Origin: Candidatus Woesearchaeota archaeon
GTDB lineage: Archaea; Nanobdellota; Nanobdellia; Woesearchaeales; GW2011-AR9
Direction: 5' to 3'
Assembly (NCBI GenBank): GCA_016203215.1
Contig: JACQNF010000026.1
Span: 1 to 22,505, forward strand
DNA: 22,505 nt
Below the pieces are notes generated by a model that saw only the letters and a program-made list of their open reading frames with translations, did not search any database and was not told where the DNA came from. Below are positions 15,421 through 22,485 of this stretch, piece by piece (within the stretch, counting starts at the first letter, position 1; the number at the start of each line of letters is the position of its first letter). The translations under genes and the position numbers were made by a program.

Positions 15421-15432
15421 ATTATTTTTATG
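15421..15432 (-). promoter_or_regulatory. Promoter of the L7Ae translation operon
   Basis: The minus strand reads CATAAAAATAAT, centred about 36 bases before the ATG. This predicts a leader of about 10 bases carrying the GGAGGT. Confidence 0.5.
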
Positions 15433-15625
15433 TCAACGATGAAAGTGGCACAACAAACGGTAACAGAAAATCAGTTACCTCGTTGATGGACACCAACTCA
15501 TTGGTATTTTTTCTAAAAAGGGGGGTGTTTTATAAATGTTTGGGCGAGGATAGTATCAAAGACAAGAATTTTTCCGCTTCGTCTCCTGTTCAAGACGGGT
15601 ATGGGTGTCCTACCGTCGTGATTAT
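15433..15625. other. Structured non-coding region (candidate small RNA or regulatory DNA)
   Basis: No open frame is credible here. Nested inverted repeats are visible: CAACGA (15434-15439) with TCGTTG (15480-15485), and inside them GGTAAC (15459-15464) with GTTACC (15474-15479). Next comes the hairpin ACCAA-CTCA-TTGGT (15492-15505), followed by six Ts (15507-15512), which is terminator-like on the plus strand. A TATA-like TTTATAAATG (15528-15537) then precedes a segment with no ORF that can form either CGTCT/AGACG (15580-15584 and 15593-15597) or GACGG(G)TA/TACCGTC (15594-15601 and 15611-15617). These two helices are mutually exclusive. One or two small RNAs are possible, but no known RNA family fits. 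Confidence 0.4.
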
Positions 15626-15638
15626 TTACTAAAATACC
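15626..15638 (+). promoter_or_regulatory. Degenerate GAACTAAATACA-like site, site 4
   Basis: TTACTAAAATACC resembles the 12-mer with one inserted A and changed ends. It ends 17 bases before the TATA box at 15656, the same geometry as the three exact sites. It overlaps an inverted repeat, AAATAC (15632-15637) with GTATTT (15643-15648). Confidence 0.35.
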
Positions 15639-15655
15639 TACTGTATTTGGTAGTC

Positions 15656-15665
15656 TTTATAAATA
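15656..15665 (+). promoter_or_regulatory. TATA box for the frameshifted secretory protein gene
   Basis: TTTATAAATA centred about 26 bases before the ATG at 15686. It places the true gene start in a different frame from the main coding body. Confidence 0.65.
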
Positions 15666-15685
15666 AGAATCACCTCCCTTTAACT

Positions 15686-16251
15686 ATGAGATTAGGGACT
15701 GGTATGATGTTTTTTCTATTGATGGTGCCAGTGGTGGGGGCGTTCTTGCTCGTCAAGAAAATAAGACCTTTTCGCTAGAACTAATCTTGGATGCAGATTT
15801 CCCTCTTCACATCAATGGGAAGGATCATCTCATGCGGATGACAAGAATACACACTAATTCAGTAATTGTGGTTTTTCAATCGGTGAAAAAAGAGATCTCC
15901 CTTCCGATGACCAAAATCAAATATGTCGATATTGATGATAACAGCATCTACGATCTTGGTCTTACTCTGTTAAGTGTCAATAAGAACCGTGCTCGAATAG
16001 AGATTGTGTATGTTCAGAAGAAAGCAGACTCTTCATCCCCTGAAAAGAGAAACGTACTTGAAAAGAATGTATTGGGAAAGAATGTATCGAAAGAGAATGA
16101 AACTGCTCTGGCGATCACCTCTCCCGAAGGATGGCGAGCACGTCGTGCCACGCTTCTTTCATTTGTCCTCTTCCTGACGGGTGTTATTGCCGTTGGGTTA
16201 TACTTTCTCTTCCGAAAGAAGATGATGACAGAAAATCAGCAGTGGAGATGA
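15686..16251 (+). pseudogene. Secreted single-pass membrane protein gene with apparent one-base frameshift
   Basis: The ATG at 15686 has a well-placed TATA box and encodes a signal peptide (MRLGTGMMFFLLMVPVVG), but that frame stops at the TAG at 15776. The body of the protein lies in another frame, which has no ATG or GTG start before 15787. Its coding character begins upstream of that point (VLARQENKTFSLELILDADF). Adding one base to the G5 run at 15736-15740 joins the two as ...MVPVVGGVLARQENKTF, about 188 aa in all, with a credible signal cleavage site. A C-terminal membrane helix (LLSFVLFLTGVIAVGLYFLF) and a basic RKK anchor follow. The middle is hydrophilic and no family is recognised. 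The shift could be an assembly error, a real mutation or ribosomal slippage. A shorter product from the TTG at 15787 is possible. Confidence 0.6.
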
Positions 16252-16259
16252 GTGCATTT

Positions 16260-16288
16260 TACGGCTTTGATTTATTTTCAAGACCGTA
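16260..16288 (+). terminator. Hairpin after the secretory protein gene
   Basis: TACGGCTTTGA (16260-16270) pairs with TCAAGACCGTA (16278-16288), with one mismatch and one G-T pair, around a TTTATTT loop. It starts eight bases after the stop codon. It may act in 3'-end formation or stability. Confidence 0.4.
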
Positions 16289-16352
16289 ATGTATATTAAT
16301 AGAAAATATATTCTCTTCTTTAATCCTAGGAGAAAAAAGAGGTTGGTAGGAT

Positions 16353-16455
16353 CTGTGTGTGATAGCACAGTGTCAGGAATTTTGTAAGAATTTTTCCTGG
16401 CGTGTGGCTCCGGAATAGTTTCTCCGGAGCTGCATTCTTTTTGTTTGTTTTCTTC
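16353..16455 (+). other. Three consecutive hairpins ending in a T-rich tract
   Basis: CTGTG/CACAG (16353-16357 and 16366-16370), CAGGAA/TTCCTG (16374-16379 and 16394-16399) and the perfect 8-bp GCTCCGGA/TCCGGAGC (16407-16414 and 16423-16430) follow in a row. A T-rich run (16435-16455) comes next. Upstream, AT-rich TATA-like sequence lies at 16291-16310. This could be a strong terminator between convergent genes or a small structured RNA. No known RNA family is recognised. Confidence 0.4.
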
Positions 16456-16488
16456 TATTTGATGAGTTATTTCTTCACTGCACAAAAT

Positions 16489-18069
16489 TTAGACGTTAAA
16501 CTTCATCAAGCTTAACTGCCCCTTGCGTGTTCCTTTGGGAATAACGTCTATTTCTTCCCCGACCTGCTTTTTTACGTCCTCAGCAATTGCTCTCCCGATG
16601 ATCTGACCTAACGTCGTCGGATCTGTCTTCTTGATGTCGCCTACATCTTTTATTCCTGCCGTAAAGAGTTTCCGTGCGCGGATCCTTCCGATCCCCCGTA
16701 GTTTTAACAAAGGCAGAAGCTCTTCTTTCACGCCGTTTTCTACTCGTATGCGAAGGACTTGAATTGCCTTTTCCGCCTCGCGAAGCTGATGGAGCGATGC
16801 TATCTCTTGGCTGGCATAGAGCAGCCACTCTGCACTCTCTAGCTTCACTTTGATCTCTCCTGGCCTGATGTCGTGTTTCTCGAGCAAGTATTCTTCTTCT
16901 CGCTCTTGGATCCAATCTTCGAAAAATAATGCTGTTTTGATCGAGTTAAGATATACTTCGTATTCTTCATCGAAGATACTTGGTTCCTCTTCCAGCATTG
17001 TCGTTATGTGTTTGTTCAGTTCTTCAATGATATATGCTTCTTCTCTTTTCTTTACAGAAAGAAGTGGCCGTAGCTCCAGCGTATGGCAGATCATTTGAAG
17101 CAATGAAAACGGTGTTGAGCTGGGTGAGTACTTTCGAAGGCATTTCAGAAGATGCTGTGCCGTCAGTGGATCAAGATACAATTCGGAGACGCGCTTTCCT
17201 AATGCCGTCGCTTTCAAGGTGTGTTCTGGAGAGAGGTTTGTCACCGTTGTTCTTGACATCTTTGGTGCTAAGGATGCCGCGCTGACAAAGTCTGTCGCTA
17301 CGGTATTTTTGGTGTTGTCGCCACTCGCCGTTACGAAACCGCCCTCTGTGAGGAAGGAAAGCATCCGTGCTAATTTCTCTTGAAGTTGCGTCAAGTCTTG
17401 AAATTGGTGCGCCCAGAATGTTTTTGAAAAGAAACCCATCATCTCCTGCTCGTTGTGAATAATCCCGGAAGCGATGAGCGAGAGAAGATATGTTCGCAGG
17501 ACCGGTTCGACAGCTAATTTAGAATATATCTCTTCAGGTTCGCCGCAGATGTACTGTTCATAGATCTCTTCACTTTCCTCTTCATCTTTGGCGATGACAA
17601 TCGCCTGTCCCTCTTTTTCGTATTCTGGTCTTCCGGCACGTCCCGCCATCTGAAGGTATTCCAATACAGGGATCCAATCCATCCCGCGCGTGCCGCTGAA
17701 TCGTCTGAGGCTCTTGATCAGCACGCGGTAGGCAGGAAGAGATACACCAGCCGCTAATGTTGGTGTGGCGCAAATAATTTTGATTTCACTTCTGCGGAAA
17801 CCGTCTTCGATGAGTTCTTTTTGTTTCGTAGTCAGGCCAGAATGATGGAACGCAACGCCTTTCTTAACGCAGTGCGATAGGCGGCGGCATTGTTTTGTGG
17901 GCGAGGATACTACTTTTAGAACTTCGTGTTCCAAGGCAGGGAGATGCTCATGCATCACCGCAGAAAGATCTTCTGCGGTCTTCTCGGCGCTTGCGCGGCT
18001 TGGTAAAAAGATGATCGCTTGTTTATGCAGTTGGATCGTTTCCAGCGCGAGTTTGAGGAGGCTGTCCAT
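16489..18069 (-). CDS. Hel308/Ski2-type helicase lacking the N-terminal RecA1 domain
   Basis: 526 aa. It corresponds to Hel308 (Hjm) from the second RecA domain onward. Motif IV region QAIIFLPSRASAEK is at 17-30, FHHSGLTTKQKELIEDGF at 74-91, motif V CATPTLAAGVSLPA at 100-113 and motif VI QMAGRAGRPEY at 140-150. The winged-helix and ratchet regions follow. A helix-hairpin-helix (LLKLRGIGRIRARKLF) and a C-terminal QLSLMKF resembling a PCNA-binding box complete it. The first RecA domain, with Walker A and DExH, is absent. An in-frame TAA lies at 18094-18096, nine codons before the ATG, so no upstream extension exists. A TATA box 27 bases before the ATG supports a genuine, separately expressed gene. 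It may be one half of a split helicase whose RecA1 part is encoded elsewhere, or a non-motor derivative. Confidence 0.85.
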   Translation of the reverse strand: MDSLLKLALETIQLHKQAIIFLPSRASAEKTAEDLSAVMHEHLPALEHEVLKVVSSPTKQCRRLSHCVKKGVAFHHSGLTTKQKELIEDGFRRSEIKIICATPTLAAGVSLPAYRVLIKSLRRFSGTRGMDWIPVLEYLQMAGRAGRPEYEKEGQAIVIAKDEEESEEIYEQYICGEPEEIYSKLAVEPVLRTYLLSLIASGIIHNEQEMMGFFSKTFWAHQFQDLTQLQEKLARMLSFLTEGGFVTASGDNTKNTVATDFVSAASLAPKMSRTTVTNLSPEHTLKATALGKRVSELYLDPLTAQHLLKCLRKYSPSSTPFSLLQMICHTLELRPLLSVKKREEAYIIEELNKHITTMLEEEPSIFDEEYEVYLNSIKTALFFEDWIQEREEEYLLEKHDIRPGEIKVKLESAEWLLYASQEIASLHQLREAEKAIQVLRIRVENGVKEELLPLLKLRGIGRIRARKLFTAGIKDVGDIKKTDPTTLGQIIGRAIAEDVKKQVGEEIDVIPKGTRKGQLSLMKFNV

Positions 18070-18091
18070 GGGAATAGTCCCTAAAGTGAAA

Positions 18092-18100
18092 GTTTATAAA
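18092..18100. promoter_or_regulatory. Palindromic TATA box shared by two divergent genes
   Basis: TTTATAAAT contains the self-complementary TTTATAAA. Its centre lies about 27 bases from the helicase ATG (18069, minus strand) and about 29 bases from the ATG at 18125 (plus strand). Both genes would be leaderless from the same box. Confidence 0.6.
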
Positions 18101-18124
18101 TTACGTGCTTCTCTATTGAAGAAA

Positions 18125-18601
18125 ATGCAGCTTGAGATTAATTTTAATGACCCAGATCTTTTGTATAGGCTTTTAGATCAGTCGCTTCCTCAGTTAGAAG
18201 TAGAAGATCAGCGTATTGTTATTGGAGAGAACGGCGGTTTGACATTTCTCCTTTTTGACGAACTGTATAGTTGTAATAAACTTCCCCGAGAATTAAACGC
18301 AGACACACTCAACCAGATGGCTTCTCTCAGGGCGTATGTTGATACTGTTGGTAGTTATGTTGAGGAGGCAGGGAAACATGCTCATCAATTTGGTTTTGGC
18401 TTAGTGGTTCTTAACAGCTCTACTAGAGAGATCTTTTCTAATCCTACTCTTGATTCGGAAACCTACAATTTAGGGATTGGAGACGCGACAATCGAATCAT
18501 TGGAGAGATTTCGAGATTTCTTGGATATGGTTAAACAAGGAGATGAGAAATTTAAACCAATGTATGCTCATGTGATCGATGCTGCAAAGAAATTACGATA
18601 A
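18125..18601 (+). CDS. Unknown 158-aa soluble protein
   Basis: No family recognised. I start it at the ATG at 18125, 29 bases after the TATA box. Upstream in-frame starts (18068 and earlier) lie inside the opposing helicase gene. The protein is acidic and mostly helical in character, without membrane segments. It starts MQLEINFNDPDLLYRLLDQS and contains FLLFDELYSC and YVDTVGSYVEEAGKHAHQ. It is divergent from the truncated helicase and occupies the place where that helicase's RecA1 domain would have been encoded, but it is on the other strand and shows no helicase motif. Confidence 0.65.
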   Translation: MQLEINFNDPDLLYRLLDQSLPQLEVEDQRIVIGENGGLTFLLFDELYSCNKLPRELNADTLNQMASLRAYVDTVGSYVEEAGKHAHQFGFGLVVLNSSTREIFSNPTLDSETYNLGIGDATIESLERFRDFLDMVKQGDEKFKPMYAHVIDAAKKLR

Positions 18602-18670
18602 AAGACTTTGCAGAAAAGAAATGTTATGCACCATTTTGGAGAGATTGTTCTGAGAAATCAGTCTTAGACA

Positions 18671-21034
18671 TCATCTCTTTAAATCAAGTTCATAAAACTG
18701 TATCGTAAATGGTTCTTTTCTTTCTTCCCTATTCTTCTTTTCCTCTTCTGCCGTGCCGATTACATTTATCTCCCATTGCTGGGAAACAGAATCCATTCCA
18801 TCGCTCACTTCAGCAATCACTTTTTTTCTTCCGGCAGTGAGAAACGTTCTCTCAATGGTGTTTGTGCCGACAATTTTTGGTTCGTGGAAACTAAATGACC
18901 ACGTATATGTTAAAGTGTCGTTATCCAGATCTTTCCCTGTCAGGTGGAACAGGACGGGGCGACCGACGGGAACAGTGATCTCCTTCTCGGGAAGATACTC
19001 TACCGCCTGCGGCAGTCGATTTACATTTGCAATACGAACAAGAACGGGGTGGACCACTTCTGCATCTCCATCACTTGCAACAAATTCTAAAGGGGTGATT
19101 GCATAATCCTGAGGCCATCGTGTACCTACGCGAGGAATATGGTTCAGAAGCGTGTTCCACCACGAATCAGTTTTGTTAGAAACAAGTTCATGATTCGGCT
19201 GCCAGACGAACACGCCGTCCTTGAACTTTGCGCCTTCCGGTGGGTTTCTGAGTTTGAGGGTAAGATCGTCATTATCATTGTCCCGTGTAGAAATGTGAAG
19301 AGTAAATTCTTTTCCTTCACGAGCTCGCACGACGTCATCAACGCTAATCTCTGGAAGCGAATTCTTCTTCTGGACTCGGATTTGTATCGGTGTTGTTGTC
19401 GGATTTTTTCCGTCGGTTGCAGTGACATAGACGGTATACTCTCCTTTGTCCCCTTTTTTAGTTTGCCAAGTTGATTTGCGAGACGAAAATGGGTCTGTAT
19501 AATAATAATGAACAAGATCTCCATCAGGATCATGAGCTTCAACTGCAAGGGAGAGGCTGTCTGTTTCCATCACCGTCGTATTTGTGATGTTGATGAAATT
19601 TGGCGGCTGATTCACATTTCGTACGCGTACCAGAAGCGGCGACGAAGTACATTCTCTCTTTCCGCAGGCGTTCACTGTTACGATGAACTGTCTCTCCTTG
19701 AGGAAAAAATGTTCGAGACGAAGAGCGTTAAGAACATCGCTTACGAAACCGCCGCGGCGGCGAAGGGTATCGTATCCCGGCGTCCAGGAGAGCGTTCCTG
19801 TTGAAAAGTTCATCCCTTCCGGGGCATTCTCCACGAAAAGGTGGACATCATCAGTATCCGGATCTTCGGTAGATATCGTCATATTCCAAGGCACACCCTC
19901 AAAGAGGATTACTTCCTTTGGTGCGTGAATAATCGGCTTTCGATCGACATCCACTACAGTAATCTCTACAAAGCCCGTGGCATTGAGCTGGCCGTCGGTC
20001 GCTTCGATTCTGAGGCGGTATTCTCCGGAATCATTGAATCCTGTCTGCCATTCCCCGTTCTCATCTAACGGCGCTTCATGGGTGTAGGCCACCGTGTCTC
20101 CGTCGATATCTGTCTTGGGCAGGTCAATCTTTGCATTCTCTCCTTCGTTGACGACGATAGGGATATGTTCCACTTCTGGTTTCCGATTCTTTTTTCCTAC
20201 CGTGATCATCCATTCTCTCGTGATGTTCTCTTGTCCGTCATCCACAGAGAGGAGCAGCGTGTGTTTTCCTGCAGAGCTATAATTAAAATAATACGATGTC
20301 TCTTTTTCTCGACCGATCGTTTCGTTATCCAAGATCCAACGGTAGTGTAATGGCTGTTCACTGTCATCCTCTGCAGCGGCGGTAAAGATTGCCGTTTGGT
20401 CCTCTGTATAGCGGGCTTCTCTCTCGTCTGAGAAGAGCTTGACGATTTTTGGAGCTTCATTGATATCTTCAACAGTGATCATAAATGTTGCCGTGACCGT
20501 CTCGTTCTTATCGCTGGCGTGAGCAACAATGTTGTATTCTCCTTGGTCCATCTTCCCCGGTGTCCACTCTCCCTTGTCATCAAATGGTCTCTTGAACGAG
20601 TAGGTCAAGGTGTCGCCGTCAGGGTCGCTGAATTTGCTTTTTAAAGAAATGAGTTCCCCTTCTTGTACGGTGAGGGGACTATTTACGACTGACGGCGGCT
20701 GATTTTTTTGAACAACGATGAGAGAAATATATTGCACTGTCTCTGCTGTCCCGTCATTTGCAGTCACTTTAATGTTATATTCTCCTGCGTCTCCGTACGT
20801 CGTTTGCCATTCCCCATGGGGGTTCAGTGGCGGAGAATAAGTGTATGTCACCGTATCCCCGTCCAGGTCTTTAGACTCGATCTGAAACTTGACAAGTTCT
20901 GTTTCGGTCACCTTCAATGTTTGAGTAGGAAGAGCCAAGCTGATGACGGTGCTGATCAAGAAGAGAACGAGCAAACCTACGACAATCTGTGCAGTTCGTG
21001 ATCCTCGGACAGTATTGTTGGTCTGAATTGCCAT
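18671..21034 (-). CDS. Membrane-anchored surface protein with eight Ig-like/PKD-type repeats
   Basis: 787 aa. A signal-anchor helix (IVVGLLVLFLISTVISLAL, 17-35) is followed by about eight domains of 75-115 residues: roughly 36-109, 110-190, 191-280, 281-362, 363-473, 474-556, 557-670 and 671-760. A charged tail ends the protein (EEEKKNREERKEPF). Most repeats share the pattern NxPP at the join, then DPDGDxxxYxxxxP, GEWQT, DxGEYxxxVxATDG. The third resembles a PKD domain (YRWILDNETI). Domains 5 and 7 are longer and cadherin-like (LSWTPGY, FVWQPNHE). Asp-rich joins suggest calcium binding. The protein is expected to lie outside the membrane as a stalk or adhesin. The preceding lipoprotein carries three domains of the same kind. 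GGAG six to seven bases before the ATG supports the start. Confidence 0.8.
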   Translation of the reverse strand: MAIQTNNTVRGSRTAQIVVGLLVLFLISTVISLALPTQTLKVTETELVKFQIESKDLDGDTVTYTYSPPLNPHGEWQTTYGDAGEYNIKVTANDGTAETVQYISLIVVQKNQPPSVVNSPLTVQEGELISLKSKFSDPDGDTLTYSFKRPFDDKGEWTPGKMDQGEYNIVAHASDKNETVTATFMITVEDINEAPKIVKLFSDEREARYTEDQTAIFTAAAEDDSEQPLHYRWILDNETIGREKETSYYFNYSSAGKHTLLLSVDDGQENITREWMITVGKKNRKPEVEHIPIVVNEGENAKIDLPKTDIDGDTVAYTHEAPLDENGEWQTGFNDSGEYRLRIEATDGQLNATGFVEITVVDVDRKPIIHAPKEVILFEGVPWNMTISTEDPDTDDVHLFVENAPEGMNFSTGTLSWTPGYDTLRRRGGFVSDVLNALRLEHFFLKERQFIVTVNACGKRECTSSPLLVRVRNVNQPPNFINITNTTVMETDSLSLAVEAHDPDGDLVHYYYTDPFSSRKSTWQTKKGDKGEYTVYVTATDGKNPTTTPIQIRVQKKNSLPEISVDDVVRAREGKEFTLHISTRDNDNDDLTLKLRNPPEGAKFKDGVFVWQPNHELVSNKTDSWWNTLLNHIPRVGTRWPQDYAITPLEFVASDGDAEVVHPVLVRIANVNRLPQAVEYLPEKEITVPVGRPVLFHLTGKDLDNDTLTYTWSFSFHEPKIVGTNTIERTFLTAGRKKVIAEVSDGMDSVSQQWEINVIGTAEEEKKNREERKEPFTIQFYELDLKR

Positions 21035-21053
21035 TAATCGCTCCGCACGGGTA

Positions 21054-21067
21054 TAGTCGTCCGACTA
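21054..21067. promoter_or_regulatory. Palindrome TAGTCG-TC-CGACTA before the surface protein gene
   Basis: A perfect 6-bp inverted repeat with a 2-base centre, 20-33 bases before the ATG at 21034. T-rich tracts on the minus strand (about 21070-21095) could end the upstream lipoprotein transcript or contain the TATA element of this gene. An operator role is possible. Confidence 0.4.
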
Positions 21068-21116
21068 AAAATGGGGAAAAATAAAGATAAAAAAATCCTG
21101 CCTCAATAATTGAACT

Positions 21117-22226
21117 TTACTTTTGCAGGCTGACCTTCAGGATTTCTGGAGGCATATTGACATCGGCAACGGTCAGCTTGATTTGCTTCGTTACTTTTGT
21201 CTTACCATCATCGGCGGTAACCTTGATGATATATTCTCCGTGATCCGTAAATCGTGTTTGCCATGTCCCATCGTCTCCAACGGGATCGGTGATCGTCACT
21301 TTTACTGTGTCCTCTTTATCGAGGTCGGTCACAACTGGGCTGAGCGTTACGAGATCTCCCTCTTTCACTGAAAGATCCTGCAGTCCCGTGATTTCCGGCG
21401 GTACGTTTACATCTTTGACCGTCAATTTGAAATTTTTCTCTGCAGATAGCTCCCCGTCTGTTGCAGAGACCTTGATGCTGTACTCACCAGCACTGGTATG
21501 GTCTGTCTTGAATGTTCCGCTCTTTAATGGATCAGACACATCAATAGTCACTTTATCGTTATTCGGATCTTTTACCGTCGGGGTGAAGGCGACACTTTCT
21601 CCTTCGTTGACGGTGATGTCATGTACAATCTCAATGACGGGTGGGACATTTACGCGCTCGACGACAATCTTCACTTTTTTTGCGGTTGTAAGCTGTCCAT
21701 CAGAAACAGTAAGGGTACTTACATATTCCCCCGCGTCGCCGTAATTAGTCTTCCATTCCCCGCGATCGTCGAGAGGTTTGGAGAAAGTATAGTTGATCGT
21801 GTCGTTATCAGGATCACGTAGTTGCGTCACTAATCGGATGCGGTCATTCTCTTTGACAGTCACCACTTCGGTCTCAGGGCTTGTCTCTGGATTGAGGACT
21901 TCTTTCACTGGTTCTTCTGGTTTCGTTTCAACGACGGGTGTGTCCGCAGGTTTTTCAGTATTTGTTTCGAGGGTAGTTGTCGAAAGATTTGCGGAGACGT
22001 TTGTTGTTTCTTCCTTAGTGGTATTGGTTGATTCTACGGCCGCAAGGTTTGCTTCTGGCGCTTTTCCGCTCACTTCCTGTTCTACCTTTGCGATTTCAGA
22101 AAGAATATCTTTTTCACTCAATTCGCCCTTCGTCGTCTGCTTATAATTCACACACCCTACAACAAGCAGAAATACTGCGAATAGGGTCGTGATAATGATT
22201 GTTTTTTTCAGTTCTTTTTGTGTCAT
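21117..22226 (-). CDS. Lipoprotein with three Ig-like repeats
   Basis: 369 aa. The N-terminus (KKTIIITTLFAVFLLVVGC) is a lipoprotein signal with the lipobox VVGC, so Cys25 is the likely lipidated residue. Residues 26-118 form a Thr/Glu/Asn-rich linker, a likely flexible stalk. Three repeats follow, at about 119-190, 191-271 and 272-354, each with DPxxD, a G-W/F-T block and a DxGEYxxKVxATDG block (for example GEWKTNYGDAGEY). They are close relatives of the repeats in the 787-aa protein next door, so the two probably arose by duplication and act together at the cell surface. GGAGGTG seven bases before the ATG supports the start at 22226. Confidence 0.82.
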   Translation of the reverse strand: MTQKELKKTIIITTLFAVFLLVVGCVNYKQTTKGELSEKDILSEIAKVEQEVSGKAPEANLAAVESTNTTKEETTNVSANLSTTTLETNTEKPADTPVVETKPEEPVKEVLNPETSPETEVVTVKENDRIRLVTQLRDPDNDTINYTFSKPLDDRGEWKTNYGDAGEYVSTLTVSDGQLTTAKKVKIVVERVNVPPVIEIVHDITVNEGESVAFTPTVKDPNNDKVTIDVSDPLKSGTFKTDHTSAGEYSIKVSATDGELSAEKNFKLTVKDVNVPPEITGLQDLSVKEGDLVTLSPVVTDLDKEDTVKVTITDPVGDDGTWQTRFTDHGEYIIKVTADDGKTKVTKQIKLTVADVNMPPEILKVSLQK

Positions 22227-22233
22227 CGTTGCA

Positions 22234-22240
22234 CACCTCC
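22234..22240 (-). promoter_or_regulatory. Shine-Dalgarno sequence of the lipoprotein
   Basis: GGAGGTG on the minus strand, seven bases from the ATG. A TATA box upstream implies a leader of about 24 bases. Confidence 0.65.
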
Positions 22241-22270
22241 AATGGATATTTTCCGAATTGTTTGTATCCG

Positions 22271-22280
22271 CTATTTAAAC
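22271..22280 (-). promoter_or_regulatory. TATA box of the lipoprotein gene
   Basis: The minus strand reads GTTTAAATAG, about 49 bases before the ATG, consistent with a short leader that contains the Shine-Dalgarno sequence. An imperfect 8-bp hairpin (GATACGAT 22329-22336, ATTGTATC 22349-22356) lies further upstream. Otherwise the 22281-22450 stretch shows nothing recognisable. Confidence 0.5.
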
Positions 22281-22452
22281 ATTTAGACGAATCATCATAT
22301 ATACTAAAGTGTGTAACGCTTGAATCTTGATACGATCGTGTGTCGTCGATTGTATCGCCGATGGATTATGTATCACTTGTGCTCTCTTCGTCCAGAAATT
22401 GTAATTGTAACTTCCTCGTCGATCACTCTGTCTCAGTAGTTAAGCTGTAAAC

Positions 22453-22462
22453 GTTTAAATAG
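22453..22462 (+). promoter_or_regulatory. TATA box of the gene at the right edge
   Basis: GTTTAAATAG centred 28 bases before the ATG at 22486, the geometry used by the leaderless genes in this window. Confidence 0.55.
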
Positions 22463-22485
22463 TGCCTCTCGCTTTAAGGCCAAAC

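Noticed and set aside
15434..15480. Resemblance of GATGAAAGTGGC and ACAGAAA to RNase P RNA conserved elements.
   Set aside because: The spacing is only about 15 bases between them, and no P4 pairing or overall size for RNase P RNA is present.
15584..15600. T-arm-like CCTG-TTCAAGA-CGGG on the plus strand, suggesting a tRNA.
   Set aside because: No acceptor stem is found at the right distance; the only 7-base match (GGACACC/GGTGTCC) does not adjoin the T-stem, and no D or anticodon arm can be placed.
15530..15640. On the minus strand a stretch resembling 5S rRNA loop C (CCCATACCCGTCTTGAACA then GACGAAGC).
   Set aside because: Helix I and helix II partners are missing on both sides, so a full 5S fold cannot be drawn. 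The match is limited to about 30 bases.
17897..18124. Upstream extension of the 158-aa protein into the helicase gene.
   Set aside because: It would overlap the helicase coding region. The TATA box at 18092-18100 places the start at 18125, and the extension is arginine- and cysteine-rich like a shadow frame.
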